A stretch of DNA of 64,000 nucleotides from Scalesia atractyloides (taxonomy: Eukaryota; Streptophyta; Magnoliopsida; Asterales; Asteraceae), in the NCBI GenBank assembly GCA_947069175.1, contig CAMTDV010001633.1:60556102-60620101 (forward strand), in the 5' to 3' direction. The notes under the pieces were generated by a model. That model had not been told where the DNA came from and did no database searches. It saw only the letters and a program-made list of their open reading frames with translations. The translations under genes were made by a program, and so were the position numbers. How positions within the stretch are numbered: position 1 is the first letter of the stretch; every line of letters starts with the position of its first letter. Shown here one piece after another: positions 46,007 to 56,684 of the stretch.

Positions 46007-47337
46007 CGTAGTTTTGCATCAAGCATTGGACATAATGCACATAACACTCAGCATTTGGTATTAGTGCATGTACCCCCTTGTCTTTCGACTATCAACCCCA
46101 CCACATGATGCATGATTAACTATCCCTCTCTTTTTAACGTTATTTTCACGAAATTAGTGCACTTTCACTTTTGCTACCCCCTTCCCCCGAAGGCTCACAT
46201 ATATATATATATTATATGCGCATACCACAAGCGGGGCATATAAAATACTAAGTTATACAAAAGCTAAATGGGTAGGCTATATGTAGATGAAGTAGTATGT
46301 GTGAGAGTGAATATCATTTATATATGGTTGTTTACTTGCAAATATAAAGCCTTTTACATAAGAAAACGTTGAATATGGTACTTAATTTACTTTCTGTTGG
46401 ATTATGCAGGTTTATGTGCATCATTGATGAAAAAAGAAATGATAAATAAAGAATTATTATATATATAACTGAAGAAGTTATAAAATATAAAAAAATATAT
46501 TGACATGTAGGTGACTCACAAACACATTCATATCCAACCATGTGGAATGTAATGTTATTTCATAAATTCATACATATTTTACATGAAAAATCTAAATTAA
46601 TATTCTTGTAATTTTAATGAGTTCTTTATTTATTTATTTATTTAATTTCATTTTTTGAGGTGACATCCTTATTTTATAATTAATATTAAATTAAAAAGAA
46701 TAATAAAAAGAATTAACTTTTATGGAATCATATGGTTTTAGTATTTGTGTCGTGTGTTATGAATAAAAGTCTATAATTAATTGAAAAGTTCGACTTGAAA
46801 CAGTCCATAAGATCCTACAACGATTAACAAATAAAAAATTTTGGTAAGATGTGGGTTCAACTGTATTAACACACGAGTCGACTACAATTGATTACTCAAA
46901 CAACTTTGAAAGTATCAAAAAAGTTGGAAATGTAATCATTTATTACTTTCTCTTAAAAGACGATTATAAAAACAAACAAAAACAATACGCTTAAATCGTA
47001 TTAAAAAAACCACTCCTGTAAAGCGGTAAATCAATTATAGTTATATAAAGTGAAAGATATTAAAGATTTTTCAAAACATAGGCATGTAGTACTATAGAGA
47101 TTCACACAAGTCAAAAGCACTTTGAAATTGGTGTGTTTCTTTGTTGAAACGTTATGTACTCAGATTCACATATAACAAAAGGTCAAAAGCATTCTGAAAT
47201 CTCATTTTGAGGTGTGTTTCTTTGTGGAAATATTATGTACTCGCTTTGGTTATGCCGAAAGTCAAACTCTTTACAAGCCTATGTTTATCTATAAAACTTT
47301 CTGCCACAATTACCTTCAATTAAGGAATTCACAACTT
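46007..47337. other. intergenic DNA without a recognised gene
   Basis: AT-rich DNA with a short TA run near 46199. A minor direct repeat around 47090-47240 (GTCAAAAGCA-TGAAAT and GGTGTGTTTCTTTGT-GAAA, two copies about 95 bp apart) is visible. No coding region is supported. Confidence 0.6.
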
Positions 47338-47646
47338 GCCAATCACATCTAGCTCAATTGGTAGGAGAGTTTGAGTTCTTCTATTAAGACTCAAGTTCAA
47401 TTTTCACTTGGTGCAAAAAGGAGTGAGGCACTGATGGGCAATGATAGGAGACCAAGGGCAACCTTGGTTCGATCCTTGAGCCAAACGGGTTTTACCGGTA
47501 ATTTCACCGTCGTGCTTACGGGCGGGTAGGTTACCGGGTTTTCCCCGAAAGTGGTGGTGGACGACTCAGGTTACTCTCGGAGTACTCCGTTTGTCCAGTT
47601 GGTGCCCGAGAGTACTCGGAGGACTGATTTGTTGGTCGTTAAAAAA
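47338..47646 (+). mobile_element. tRNA-derived SINE, copy 2, with target duplication
   Basis: Flanked by a perfect 16-bp duplication AAGGAATTCACAACTT (47322-47337, 47647-47662), the hallmark of LINE-driven insertion. It has box A TAGCTCAATTGGTAGGAG, a decayed box B AAGTTCAATTTTC, the same body as copy 1 and an A-run end. The long perfect duplication shows it is a real and fairly recent insertion. Confidence 0.93.
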
Positions 47647-47952
47647 AAGGAATTCACAACTTATAAATATCTTAACATAATCAAATTATTAATTAGTAAT
47701 TTAGTATTATCTAAAACAAATTCTCTATTACTCGGTAATGACTAGATCATTTCGATTGTGTTTTATAACTAAATTTTTACGTTTTGTGTTTTAAAATTGA
47801 TTCATCAATAGAAAATTTCTCACATTTTGGTTAGTATTAACTACAATCAACAATTTCTTCAAATTTCAACATTTCACCACCAATACTTGAAGTGAGTTCC
47901 ATCCTCAATCACTGAAAATGCGTTATTTGGGCGTAGGGATGGCAGGGGCGAG

Positions 47953-48860
47953 TAGGGCTGTTCATGGGTTGGTTTAAAACCGCGAAACCGTCCAAACCGG
48001 TCATCGGTTTGGCTTCGCGATCGGTTTTTTTTATTTACTTTGATCGGTCGGCTTCAAAAAATTTAAACCGTAGCGAATGGTTTGGTTTGTGGTTTTTACC
48101 AAAAACCGGTCGTATAAAACCGGACCGGCCGTATAATTTAACTATATATAAATTATAACTTTTTATATTGAAAATATATAATTATGTGTATTTTTTCTTA
48201 TTATATCTAGACAATTGGGATTCCGTTAGTTTTAGCCTAGCATGAGCCCATTGTAATGTACATCTAGTAATTTCCTCATTTTGATTTTGATGCACTTGAA
48301 CGTTTGTTTTGAGCTATTTGTATAGCCGATGCATGGTTGTTTTTTTTTTTTTTTATAAATTTAAAATAGAAGTTTTTAAGTTTGGACGATAAGGTAGTTT
48401 GTTTTGAACAACTTATTTGAAGCTTTCTTTTTAAATTCTAGACATCTTGATTAAATTATGAGATATGTTGTCATTAACAATTTTATCTTTTTGAAATTCT
48501 ATAATCCTGCAGTAAACTGTTTGATTAAAATTTGGACAGCATGTAAACTAAAAGTTATTTTGACAACTTACATATGAATTATTTTGAACTTTCATAAAAA
48601 GCCTAAACCGTGAAGCTAAACCGGAGCCAAACCGTAAGTAATAAGTTATTTTGACAACTTACATATGAATTATTTTGAACTTTCATAAAAAGCCTAAACC
48701 GTGAAGCTAAACCGGAGCCAAACCGTAAGTAATGGTTTGGTTTGGTTTGGTTTTTATTTTCAACGGTTCGGCTTCGGTTTCATTGAGCAAAAACCGTTAC
48801 TAACGGTTTGGCTCACGGTTTGACCCAAAAACAGTCAAAACCGGACCGTAAACACCCCTA
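47953..48860. mobile_element. hAT-type non-autonomous element, 908 bp
   Basis: Perfect 8-bp duplication GGGGCGAG (47945-47952, 48861-48868) and ends TAGGGCTGTTCATGG and, complemented, TAGGGGTGTTTACGG. Many AAACCG and CGGTTT motifs lie subterminally in inverted arrangement, as in hAT MITEs that bear transposase-binding repeats. A 64-codon open frame in it is not supported. Confidence 0.92.
48552..48733. repeat. 91-bp tandem duplication inside the hAT element
   Basis: Two head-to-tail copies (48552-48642, 48643-48733), identical by eye, starting AAGTTATTTTGACAACTT and containing CTAAACCGTGAAGCTAAACC. Confidence 0.95.
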
Positions 48861-48868
48861 GGGGCGAG

Positions 48869-50247
48869 TATTGCTAATCTGTATCTCATGCCCAATTAGA
48901 AAACCGTATCTCATTCTAGAGATCATACTCGTCGATTGCCCGTTACTCATTATTTGCCAGATTTAGAGTATACTCGTTTGCACTTTTATGTCGTTTGAAG
49001 TTATCAGTTGGGATGCCTAGTACCCAGCCAACCTCACTTTTGAAAATTCTATAATTTTATAAATCTTGATCTTCTGAAATATACTATCATTTAAAATGTA
49101 TTGTATTTAATTTGTGTTCATTTACCTTTTTTAAAAGTTGAAAACACAGGTGTTTTCAAATTTTGTTTCTGGACATTTCAATATATTTTTGTTGAAATGT
49201 ATATAATACAAAGTGATGATGAATAGTTTTTGTATTTTATTTTTATTAGTAAATGGTATATGCTAAAAAAGATTTCTTAAAATACACTATAAATTATATA
49301 TCCTTTAATATGTTTAGTTTTCATTCAATTTGATTTATCTTTAATAATTTGTGTTTGTTAATCTTTTTTCAACAAAGTTGAGTATGCTAGTGTGATCAAT
49401 TTTTGTTTCTCTATATGATTTCAGTATAACTTTTGTTAAAATGGAGTTGTATTCAAAATAAAGTTTTTTTTTATAATTTTTTATCATAAGCTATAGCGAT
49501 TGTCAGTATTGTATCGGTATTCGTTTTTATGATCGGTGCCCCTGTTGTTATTACCGGAACTGGTGACGATATTTGTTTTTATGGTTTTCAATATAAAATG
49601 AATTCCTTGTGCATATCATGACTTTAAACCGAGTGTCGAATACCATATTTATACCGTCACGAGCTAAACTGATACCGACTGAATTTCCACCGTATCGCGC
49701 GAGAAAATTTCACTAGTCAGTATCAAATACAACTAAATGGACGTTACTAATATATTGTATAATATGTTATTACAGTCTACTAAACACTCAAAACTCTAGT
49801 CAATTATAGTAGATTATGTGTCAAAAGTAAGATGACTAAAAGATCTATTAAACGACAGGGAAAAAATGGCGAGGGGCCGTAAAAAGTAATAGGCCCAACC
49901 ATCTAATCAACCCAATTTGCTAAATCGTCAAAAAAGTAACAGAAAGAGAGGATATTTTGAATCTTGATTATGTAAAAGTATCTGATAATATTTTGAATCT
50001 TGATCATGTAAAAGTATATCATCTACTATTCTACAAAATTTAGTGTTAAAGAGTTCTCATGTTATTGGCTGCTACTAATTTTAAAATATTTTATATGTAT
50101 ATCTCAAATGCGGTTGCTACTAATTTTAAGATATTTTATATGTAAATATCGTTGCTACTTAAAATATTTTATATGTATATCTCAAATGCGGTTGCTACTA
50201 ATTTGAAAATATTTTATATGTAACAAATGCATATGTACATATCGCAA
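48869..50247. other. intergenic DNA without a recognised gene
   Basis: AT-rich. ATCGGTAT-type repeats at 49500-49720 resemble the intron-2 repeat of the dihydrouridine synthase gene. Three copies of a TTTTAARATATTTTATATGTA block occur near 50080-50220. Confidence 0.6.
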
Positions 50248-50409
50248 TAGGATTCAGAGGAAAAGATAAAATAGAAAGTTTCTTTTGGGTAGGAAGGATA
50301 GGAAGCAATAATAGGGTAACACATGACAAAGATAAAAAAATTAAAATAGGATATTTTAGTCAAATATATTAGTCTCATATAACCCTACATTTAAAAAAAA
50401 CTCAGATCC

Positions 50410-50620
50410 TTATAGTTCATCCCTCCTCCACACCATCAACCACTCCACCAACACCCAACCGCCACCGGAAACGGCAGAACCACCACTGCCACCGTACCTC
50501 CGTACCACCAGCAGCAACCTCCACTTCGTACCACCACCGCTGTATACGTCGTCGTTTCAAGATGAAGTTCATACGCTGTTCATTTCTGGAGTTCCTGAAG
50601 ATGTCATGCCTCATATGTTT
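50410..50620 (+). pseudogene. captured exon fragment of an RRM-type RNA-binding protein
   Basis: In the frame through 50540-50620 the end reads TSSFQDEVHTLFISGVPEDV, followed by three more codons and a GTGAGT splice donor at 50621. DEVRTLF(V/I)xGLPEDVKPRE is the start of the RRM domain in a family of plant RNA-binding proteins, known to me from memory. The proline-, serine- and histidine-rich upstream part fits the low-complexity region before that RRM. The rest of the RRM, including both RNP motifs' aromatic residues, is missing, so it cannot bind RNA as such. GC content contrasts sharply with the flanking AT-rich DNA. Confidence 0.62.
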
Positions 50621-51039
50621 GTGAGTTCCTGATTTTTGAAGAAAGTGTATATTTGATTGAATTAAAAAAATGTGGTTTAAATGCCACACTTCTATTCCTG
50701 CACAGATGCATTGCCTTTTTGTCTTTTTATATTGTGTTTTAGACTTTTTAGGATGCATCCCATTATTTTTTTTCAGTATAATATGAAGTAATGAAGATCA
50801 TGTTTGATTTGATGTTTACTGTGCTTCTCTAATTATACATACTTATACTTACTGAAGTTGCAAAACCTATTTAGTTAATTTATTATTTTGTTTTTGACAG
50901 TCACCAAAATACCTCCTTTAATTAGATTAAGTGCTGCAATCTAATGGGTTTTGTGTTCTCATTTTTATGTTTTTTTATCTTTTTTATTTGTAGTTTTATA
51001 AGTTTAAAAACACACATATGATTATATGTGTAAAAATTC

Positions 51040-51785
51040 TTAATTGCGTTTTATAAAACACATTGAAAACCACATTTTTATGTTTTTGGTCTATTGCGTT
51101 TTAATAAAACAATGAAAAACACATTTTTCTATGTTTTTTATCCATTGAGTTTTACAAAAAACACTTTCTTTTGTAATTTTAGACAATTGTGTTTTAGAAA
51201 AAAACACTTTCTTTTTTGTTTTTAATCAATTGCGTTTTAGAAAAAAGACTTTCTTTTTGTGTTTCTTGTGCATTACGTTTTATAAAGAACACTTTCTTTT
51301 GTATTTTTTAGTCAATTGCGTTTTAGAAAATACACTTTCTTTTGTGTTTTTAGTCCATTGCGTTTTAGAAATAACAATTTCTTTTGTGTTTTTAGCCCAC
51401 TGTGTTTTATATATAACACTTTCTTTTGAGTTTTTAGCCCATTGCGTTTTATATATAACACTTTCTTTAGAGTTTTTAGCCCATTGCGTTTTATATATAA
51501 CACTTTCTTTTGTGTTTTTAGCCTATTGCGTTTTAGAAATAACACTTTCTTTTGTGTTTTTAGTCCATTACATTTTAGAAAGAACACTTTATTTTGTGTT
51601 TTAAGTCTATTGCTTTTTAGAAAGAACACTTTTTTGTGTTTATGATTCATTGCGTTTTAGAAAAAAACACTTTCTTTTGTGTTTTCTTCATTGTGTTTTA
51701 GAAAGAACACCTTCTTTTGTGTTTTTAGTCCATTGCGTTTTAGAAAAAAATCATTTTTTTTGTGTTTTTGTCTATTGCATTTTAC
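51040..51785. repeat. 42-bp minisatellite inside the Mutator-like element
   Basis: About 17 copies of a unit with the core ATTGCGTTTTAGAAA and ACACTTTCTTTTGTG. Copies are most regular at 51300-51640 and decay towards the left. Because 42 is a multiple of three, long open frames appear on both strands (for example 51230-51604), but they are repeat artefacts. Confidence 0.93.
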
Positions 51786-52121
51786 GCATCTGGGTTATTG
51801 AAAACTTTTTTTTTCAAAAGTATAGCAATAGTGTGCTCGTTTTAAAGATAAAAAACGCTCGTTTTTATGGTGCAATTTTTATAAAAAAATAATGCCGTAT
51901 AAAAGAGTTATCAACGTTTAAAAAACGGGAGGAATTGGAGGAGAGAGAAACTATTGCTTTTGATTGACTAGAATGCCCTTACACAAACCCACGCGCCTCC
52001 TCTTTTTTGTTCAATTTCACTCATTTAATCTTAACCATTGATTACTAAATAGATGGACAAGATTGCTTCCTATACTTCCTATCCATATAAACTTCCTATT
52101 GTATCATAACCCTAGGATTCA

Positions 52122-52829
52122 ATTCAATTAAAAACCATCATAAGTTGTGAGAACCATGAGTTATGAGAACCATGAGAACTCTTATTTTCCGCGCGAATTG
52201 GGCCACCATTTATTGTACAAACATATATGAAAATGTTATAAACACATATGTAAAAAAGAATTGTCGAGTCGATAGTTACATCTGATGTATATTTGTTTAC
52301 GAGGATGAAATTCTTTTTACATCCGATGTAAATTTTTGCATGCGACATTTTTTTATTTTATTTTTGCTAAAACATGTGATTTTTTTAAAAAAATTAGGAA
52401 TTTTCTTTTGGAGAAACCTTTTGGAAGACCTAGTTTTCATGGTACTCACAACTCAAGGAGTTTCTCATTTTACCATTTCCTTATGGCAATAAACATATAC
52501 CGCAATAACTCAAATAAGAAAAATGTCACTGCTAGATATTAAATAAACGAAATGCCATATAAATCTACTCAAATGACATTCTGAGCGTGCTATGAGTCTG
52601 GAATTGTAGTGATTGTTAGTGGCGTATTCAGGAATTCTTTTTAGTGGGTTTCTTTTGATAGATTTTTACTAATTCTCAATATTTTTTTCAAATCATACAA
52701 GGTTCTTACTATTTTTTCCCATTTCTCCAAACCGATGAGACAACAACAGAGCAAGGGACAACCAAAAGATAACAGGAAGGGGTTTATCTGAAACGATATT
52801 CCCAAGAAAAGGTGTAAAGAAGTTCTAGG
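52122..52829. other. intergenic DNA without a recognised gene
   Basis: AT-rich. A GTTGTGAGAACCATGAG stretch repeats imperfectly near 52145-52175. It may be a Helitron or MITE end, but no boundary could be set. Confidence 0.5.
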
Positions 52830-53769
52830 TTTCCAATAGCGAACATAACCAAAGAAATTTGACCAAGGAAACTAAAGCTATTAATTCTTCTCTATAGCCA
52901 GAAAGAATTCCAGTCACTGTTGAACAAACCTTGGAATAAAAAACCTAGAAGGATGCAATGGAAGAAGAAATGGAAGCATTGGTGAGAAATAACACATGGG
53001 AGAAATGTACTCTTCCATCAGGAAATAAACATGTGGGATGTCGTTGGGTCTTCACAATCAAACCTGATGGAATTGTGGAAAGACATAAGGCCTGATTGGT
53101 AGCTAAAGGGTACACCCAGACATAACTTCCTCTCTAGTAGCAAAAATTAATACAATTCGGGTCCTTTTTTCAATAGCAGCTAATGAAGGATGACCACTTC
53201 ATCAATTTGATGTAAAGAATGCATTCATTCATGGAGAATTAAAGGACAAAGTATATATGGAAGCTCCACCCAGATTCACTGAAGACGTCAAACCAAAGAA
53301 GCATGAATACTAAAAGGATTTTGTATGGGCTAAAGCAATCTCCTTGAGTGCGGTTTGGTAGATTTACCCTAGCAATGAAGAAATGTTGTTTCCAGCACAA
53401 CAACTCAGAAGATTATATTCTCTTTTTAAAGAGAATGGGTGAGCTTATGACAAGTCTACTTATATATGTTGATGACATGGTCGTTACAAGGAATGATAAG
53501 GAAGGAGTAACAAGGCTAAAGAAGAATTTGTTTACTAAATTTGAAATGAAGGGTATGGGAAGACTCAAGTACTTTCTTGGAATTGAGGTACTGAGATATA
53601 AACAAGCAATCTTTATCTGCTAGAAGAAATATATTATGGATCTTCTAGGAATGGTTGATTGCAATCCCTCAGATACTTCAATCATGATAAATCACAAGCT
53701 TTATATGATTGAAGGAGCCGAATCAGTAAACAAAGAAAGATACCAACGGTTAATGGGAAAGTTCATATA
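52830..53769 (+). pseudogene. Ty1/copia reverse transcriptase, 5' half, degenerate
   Basis: Reads MEEEMEALVRNNTWEKC, then CRWVFTIKPDG and LVAKGYTQ. After a break it continues QFDVKNAFIHGELKDKVYME and the catalytic box LLIYVDDMVV (about 53455-53480). Next come KFEMKGMGRLKYFLGIEV and YQRLMGKFIY. These are the classic copia RT blocks (NTW, YVDD, LKYFLGIEV). Stops (for example the TGA after RHKA) and frame changes occur throughout, so it is dead. Gag, protease and integrase upstream are not recognisable. The gene stops abruptly at the inserted solo LTR and resumes at 55448. Confidence 0.88.
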
Positions 53770-55447
53770 TGATGTATTGCATAATACATCTAGTTTCCGT
53801 GCATAGTTTGTACAATTCGTTTTAGTTAGGGTTTAACATTATACTTAGCAGTTTGTGTTTTACAAGGCTCATGAGGAGAAAAGAAGCTAAAACGAGTAAA
53901 ATTGAGCTAAATTGAGGAAAACCGAGCCCATGATGCATCATGATTGTTCGAAAGATAAATGAACAGGGAAAAGCTGGAAAAGAGCTATGTCGCGTCGTGC
54001 GATAGGGAAGAGGCAAGCCCCTCGTGTGACATGAGGGGTAAAAAGGTCAAGACTGTTGAAAAGAAGCCTCCCGTGCTACACGAGAGGGGAAGGTCAAACC
54101 TGTCGCGCGATGCGGCGGGACTCCAGTTCGCAGAAGATTGTTTAGATCATCGATTTGACCAAATTATATCCCATAATACGAAATTAGAGATTTATTATGA
54201 GCATAACATTCGAGACGAACTTGGGAGCAGAAAAAGGTGATTTTGGAGCAAGAGATCAAGAAAGTTGAAGACTTTAAGCATGAGGATCGAAGTTTCAAAC
54301 GCTTGGACCAAGAATCTTCGGGTGTCTCACCTAGGTTTCTTTGTTTTCTCGTTTACTTTGTTTTCATCATGCTAATTGAACTTAAATCAATGATTGTTAA
54401 TGTTCTTGCAATAATGTTAGGCTAAACTTTATAAACACTACCTAGGTTGATGAATACTATTGTTTGACTTGTTCTTTTATCGGTTTTGGAACATTATTTG
54501 TGATTTGATAACGAAGTAAAGACTTGTTTTTTTCTTGATCATGATGTGTATGCGTATCTAGTTTTATCTAATTAATTATTTTTACTCCTCATGTTCCTTG
54601 TTGAATGTGTTTCAAGTAATAGGTGCATGCTAGGTCATTTATTGCGTGTTCTTGATTATTGGATGGTTTGCTAGACATAGTATTCTTTAGGAGTAATTAA
54701 CATAAATTGAGTAGGTCTAGGTGTTCAACCAATCTTAACAGCCCTGAGGTGCGAGATTGCCGGTTCGTCTAGGTTATTAGATTGCTAGGGTTAGATCCGT
54801 TGTGAGAAGATCTCCTTAGTTTACCTACCTTCCCTGCTTATCGAGTCTGATCAAGATTATCATAGTTACCCTTTGACTTTCACCCTGTGAGGTAAATTGT
54901 CTATTAGGGTACTTCGTTATTAGAGTTGGAAATCCCGTGAGGGAATCCATGAAAACCGGTAGATTAACAGCTTTTAGGGTTCTTTTAGGTTTCACTTTGA
55001 GAAGGGTCGAGGGTCATTTAGATCACCTTTGAGTTTAGCATCTTAGGATCCCGGTTCCACAATAGCCCCAATTCCGATAGAAAACCAGTCATTCATGTGT
55101 AGGATTCTGACCTAGGCAGTGTTTCTTCATCATTTGATTACACCTCCAGTCATAGTTCGTGTATGAGTTTGATTTAGTTAGTATTTTAATTAATTGCATT
55201 AGGTTGTTAGAAAATCCCCTCACAAGATAAAAACAATTAAACCGAGTCAGTGGATAAGTAATCAAGTCTAGTATACGTTTTCAATAGAGTCTCGTCGGTT
55301 CGATACTCGAACTTACTTTAGCTATCGAAGTTCTGATCGGTTCACTTGTCGGCTAGTAGTGTAGTTTTAGAGAGTCTAGAGTATAAATTAGTGTTTAGGT
55401 TAGGGTTGAATTAGTTAACAGTAGTTAAACTACTTTTGTGCACATCA
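53770..55447 (+). mobile_element. Athila-type solo LTR inside the copia gene, 1678 bp
   Basis: Begins TGATGTATTGC and ends GTGCACATCA, with a perfect 5-bp duplication ATATA (53765-53769, 55448-55452). Its right end (TTCGATACTCGAACTTACTTT, GATCGGTTCACTTGTCGG) matches the complemented left end of the 5232-10761 Athila LTR, so it is the same lineage in plus orientation. It contains CpG palindrome-like stretches at 53988-54006 and 54101-54119. No coding region. Confidence 0.93.
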
Positions 55448-55452
55448 ATATA

Positions 55453-56060
55453 CCTCTCACACACCCGTCCGAGTGGCTAGTCAGATTATGCACCAACCTC
55501 AAAAGACACACATGGAAGCAGTATGGAGAATTATCACATACCTTAAAGGAACATCAGGCCATGGATCCTCTTCATGACAAACAAACATCAAAAGGTCCAA
55601 GTATATACAGATGTAGACTGGGCAGTTGATGAAGGTGATCGAAGATCAACATCAGGTTATTTTACCCTAGCTGGTAGGAATCTGGCTACATGGAGAAGTA
55701 AACAGCAAAAGATGGTATCTCTTTCTAGTGTTGAAGTTGAATTTAGAGGGATAACACGAGGTATAGCAGAAGTCTTATGGATCAGGAAACTCTTAATTGA
55801 GATTGGATTTCCTCCAACTGAGACCAACATTATTATGTGTGATAATGAAGCATCGATCCAAATCTTAGAGAACCCTGTTCAACATGATCGTACCAAACAT
55901 GTGGAAGCTGATGGGCATCTCATTAAAGAAAAACTAGAAGCCAAAATAGCATAACTATGTTAGATTGGAATACCAGCTTGCAGATATATTAACAAAGCTA
56001 GTTAACGGAAGATTCTACAACAATTAGTCAAGTTGAGTATCAGAGATCCCACTACTCAGC
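55453..56060 (+). pseudogene. Ty1/copia RT end and RNase H, degenerate
   Basis: After the LTR the copia reading continues with a decayed LSHTRP region, then TDVDWAVDEGDRRSTSGYFT and TWRSKQQKMVSLSSVEVEF. GIAEVLWIRKLLIEIGF and NPVQHDRTKHVEADGHLIKE follow, the RNase H domain of copia elements. The active-site aspartates are visible in TDVDWA and MCDNEAS. The frame is open at 55574-55954, and the remaining C-terminus (ADILTK-like, then RDPTTQLEGEC) is broken by stops. The STEAEY-type block reads SVEVEF here. Confidence 0.9.
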
Positions 56061-56350
56061 TTGAGGGGGAGTGTTTCAGTCGAGGATTCCTTGCTAATTG
56101 ACAACCAAAGAAATTAGTGGGATTCCTTGCTAATTGAAAAGGGAAACATTAACCAAAGAAATTAGTGGGATTAACTTTGATATAATTTCCCAAAAATAAA
56201 AAGGTTGTTTCAGTCGAGGATTCCTTTCTAATTGACAACCTATTTTATAGTTTATTCCTTTCCTTGTTTAGCATAGATTTTTCAGTATTTATGCATGTTC
56301 TTTTTCCTTGTACTAAAAAGAATTCTCTAAAGTTCTTGATATCATTGTTA
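56061..56350 (+). mobile_element. copia polypurine tract and 3' LTR remnant
   Basis: TTGAGGGGGAG (56061-56071) directly precedes TGTTTCAGTCGAGG at 56072, the copia-type polypurine tract and LTR start. Inside, TTTCAGTCGAGGATTCC-TTCTAATTGACAACC is present twice, about 130 bp apart. The LTR end is not clear because LINE sequence begins shortly after. Confidence 0.7.
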
Positions 56351-56364
56351 AAATATATCCCCTT

Positions 56365-56684
56365 GCTTTTGCGTGGCAAGCAGAGATGAACCGACTTTCC
56401 ACGTTGGTGGCTTTGAATAAAAAAAATATCCAAGTGAATTCGCAAAGCTATACTTTGTGCAAGTCTAGTCCAGAAACCATAGACCATATTTTCTCAGCGT
56501 GCATACTATGCATAGTAGGTACTTTGGTTTTGCAAGCTATAAGCTCTTGGTGTCATGCTAACCAGATTTTTTTCGGTTAGAGACTTGTTGAAGCTTCGTA
56601 ATCATGTGCGATTAGGAGATAGAGATATTTTTTTATGTGGTATTGTGATCATATCTTGCTAGCGGATGTGGAAGGCAATTGTAA
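56365..56684 (+). pseudogene. LINE remnant, zf-RVT domain of a non-LTR reverse transcriptase
   Basis: Reads FAWQAEMNRLSTLVALNKKN, then IQVNSQSYTLCKSSPETIDH and IFSAC, with SSWC further on. This is the C-terminal zinc-binding zf-RVT domain of plant L1-type LINEs (W-R/Q-AEMDR, C-x2-C, H-x4-C arrangement). A TAG at about 56578-56580 and later frame changes break it. Both ends are truncated: copia LTR on the left and a gypsy LTR on the right. Confidence 0.75.

Larger units (their letters stand above)
50257..52112. mobile_element. Mutator-like element carrying host-like sequence (Pack-MULE candidate), 1.86 kb
   Basis: Perfect 9-bp duplication TAGGATTCA (50248-50256, 52113-52121). The terminal inverted repeats are about 50 bp and roughly 75-80% alike, and both end in TAGGAAGNATAGGAAGCAAT at their inner side. 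No transposase is present. Inside are a C-rich, exon-like segment (50410-50620), ordinary AT-rich DNA and a minisatellite. Size, duplication length and captured exon-like DNA fit a Pack-MULE. Confidence 0.82.

Noticed and set aside
51230..51650. Long open frames on both strands (112-124 codons)
   Set aside because: They arise because the 42-bp minisatellite unit is a multiple of three. The peptides are simple repeats on both strands.
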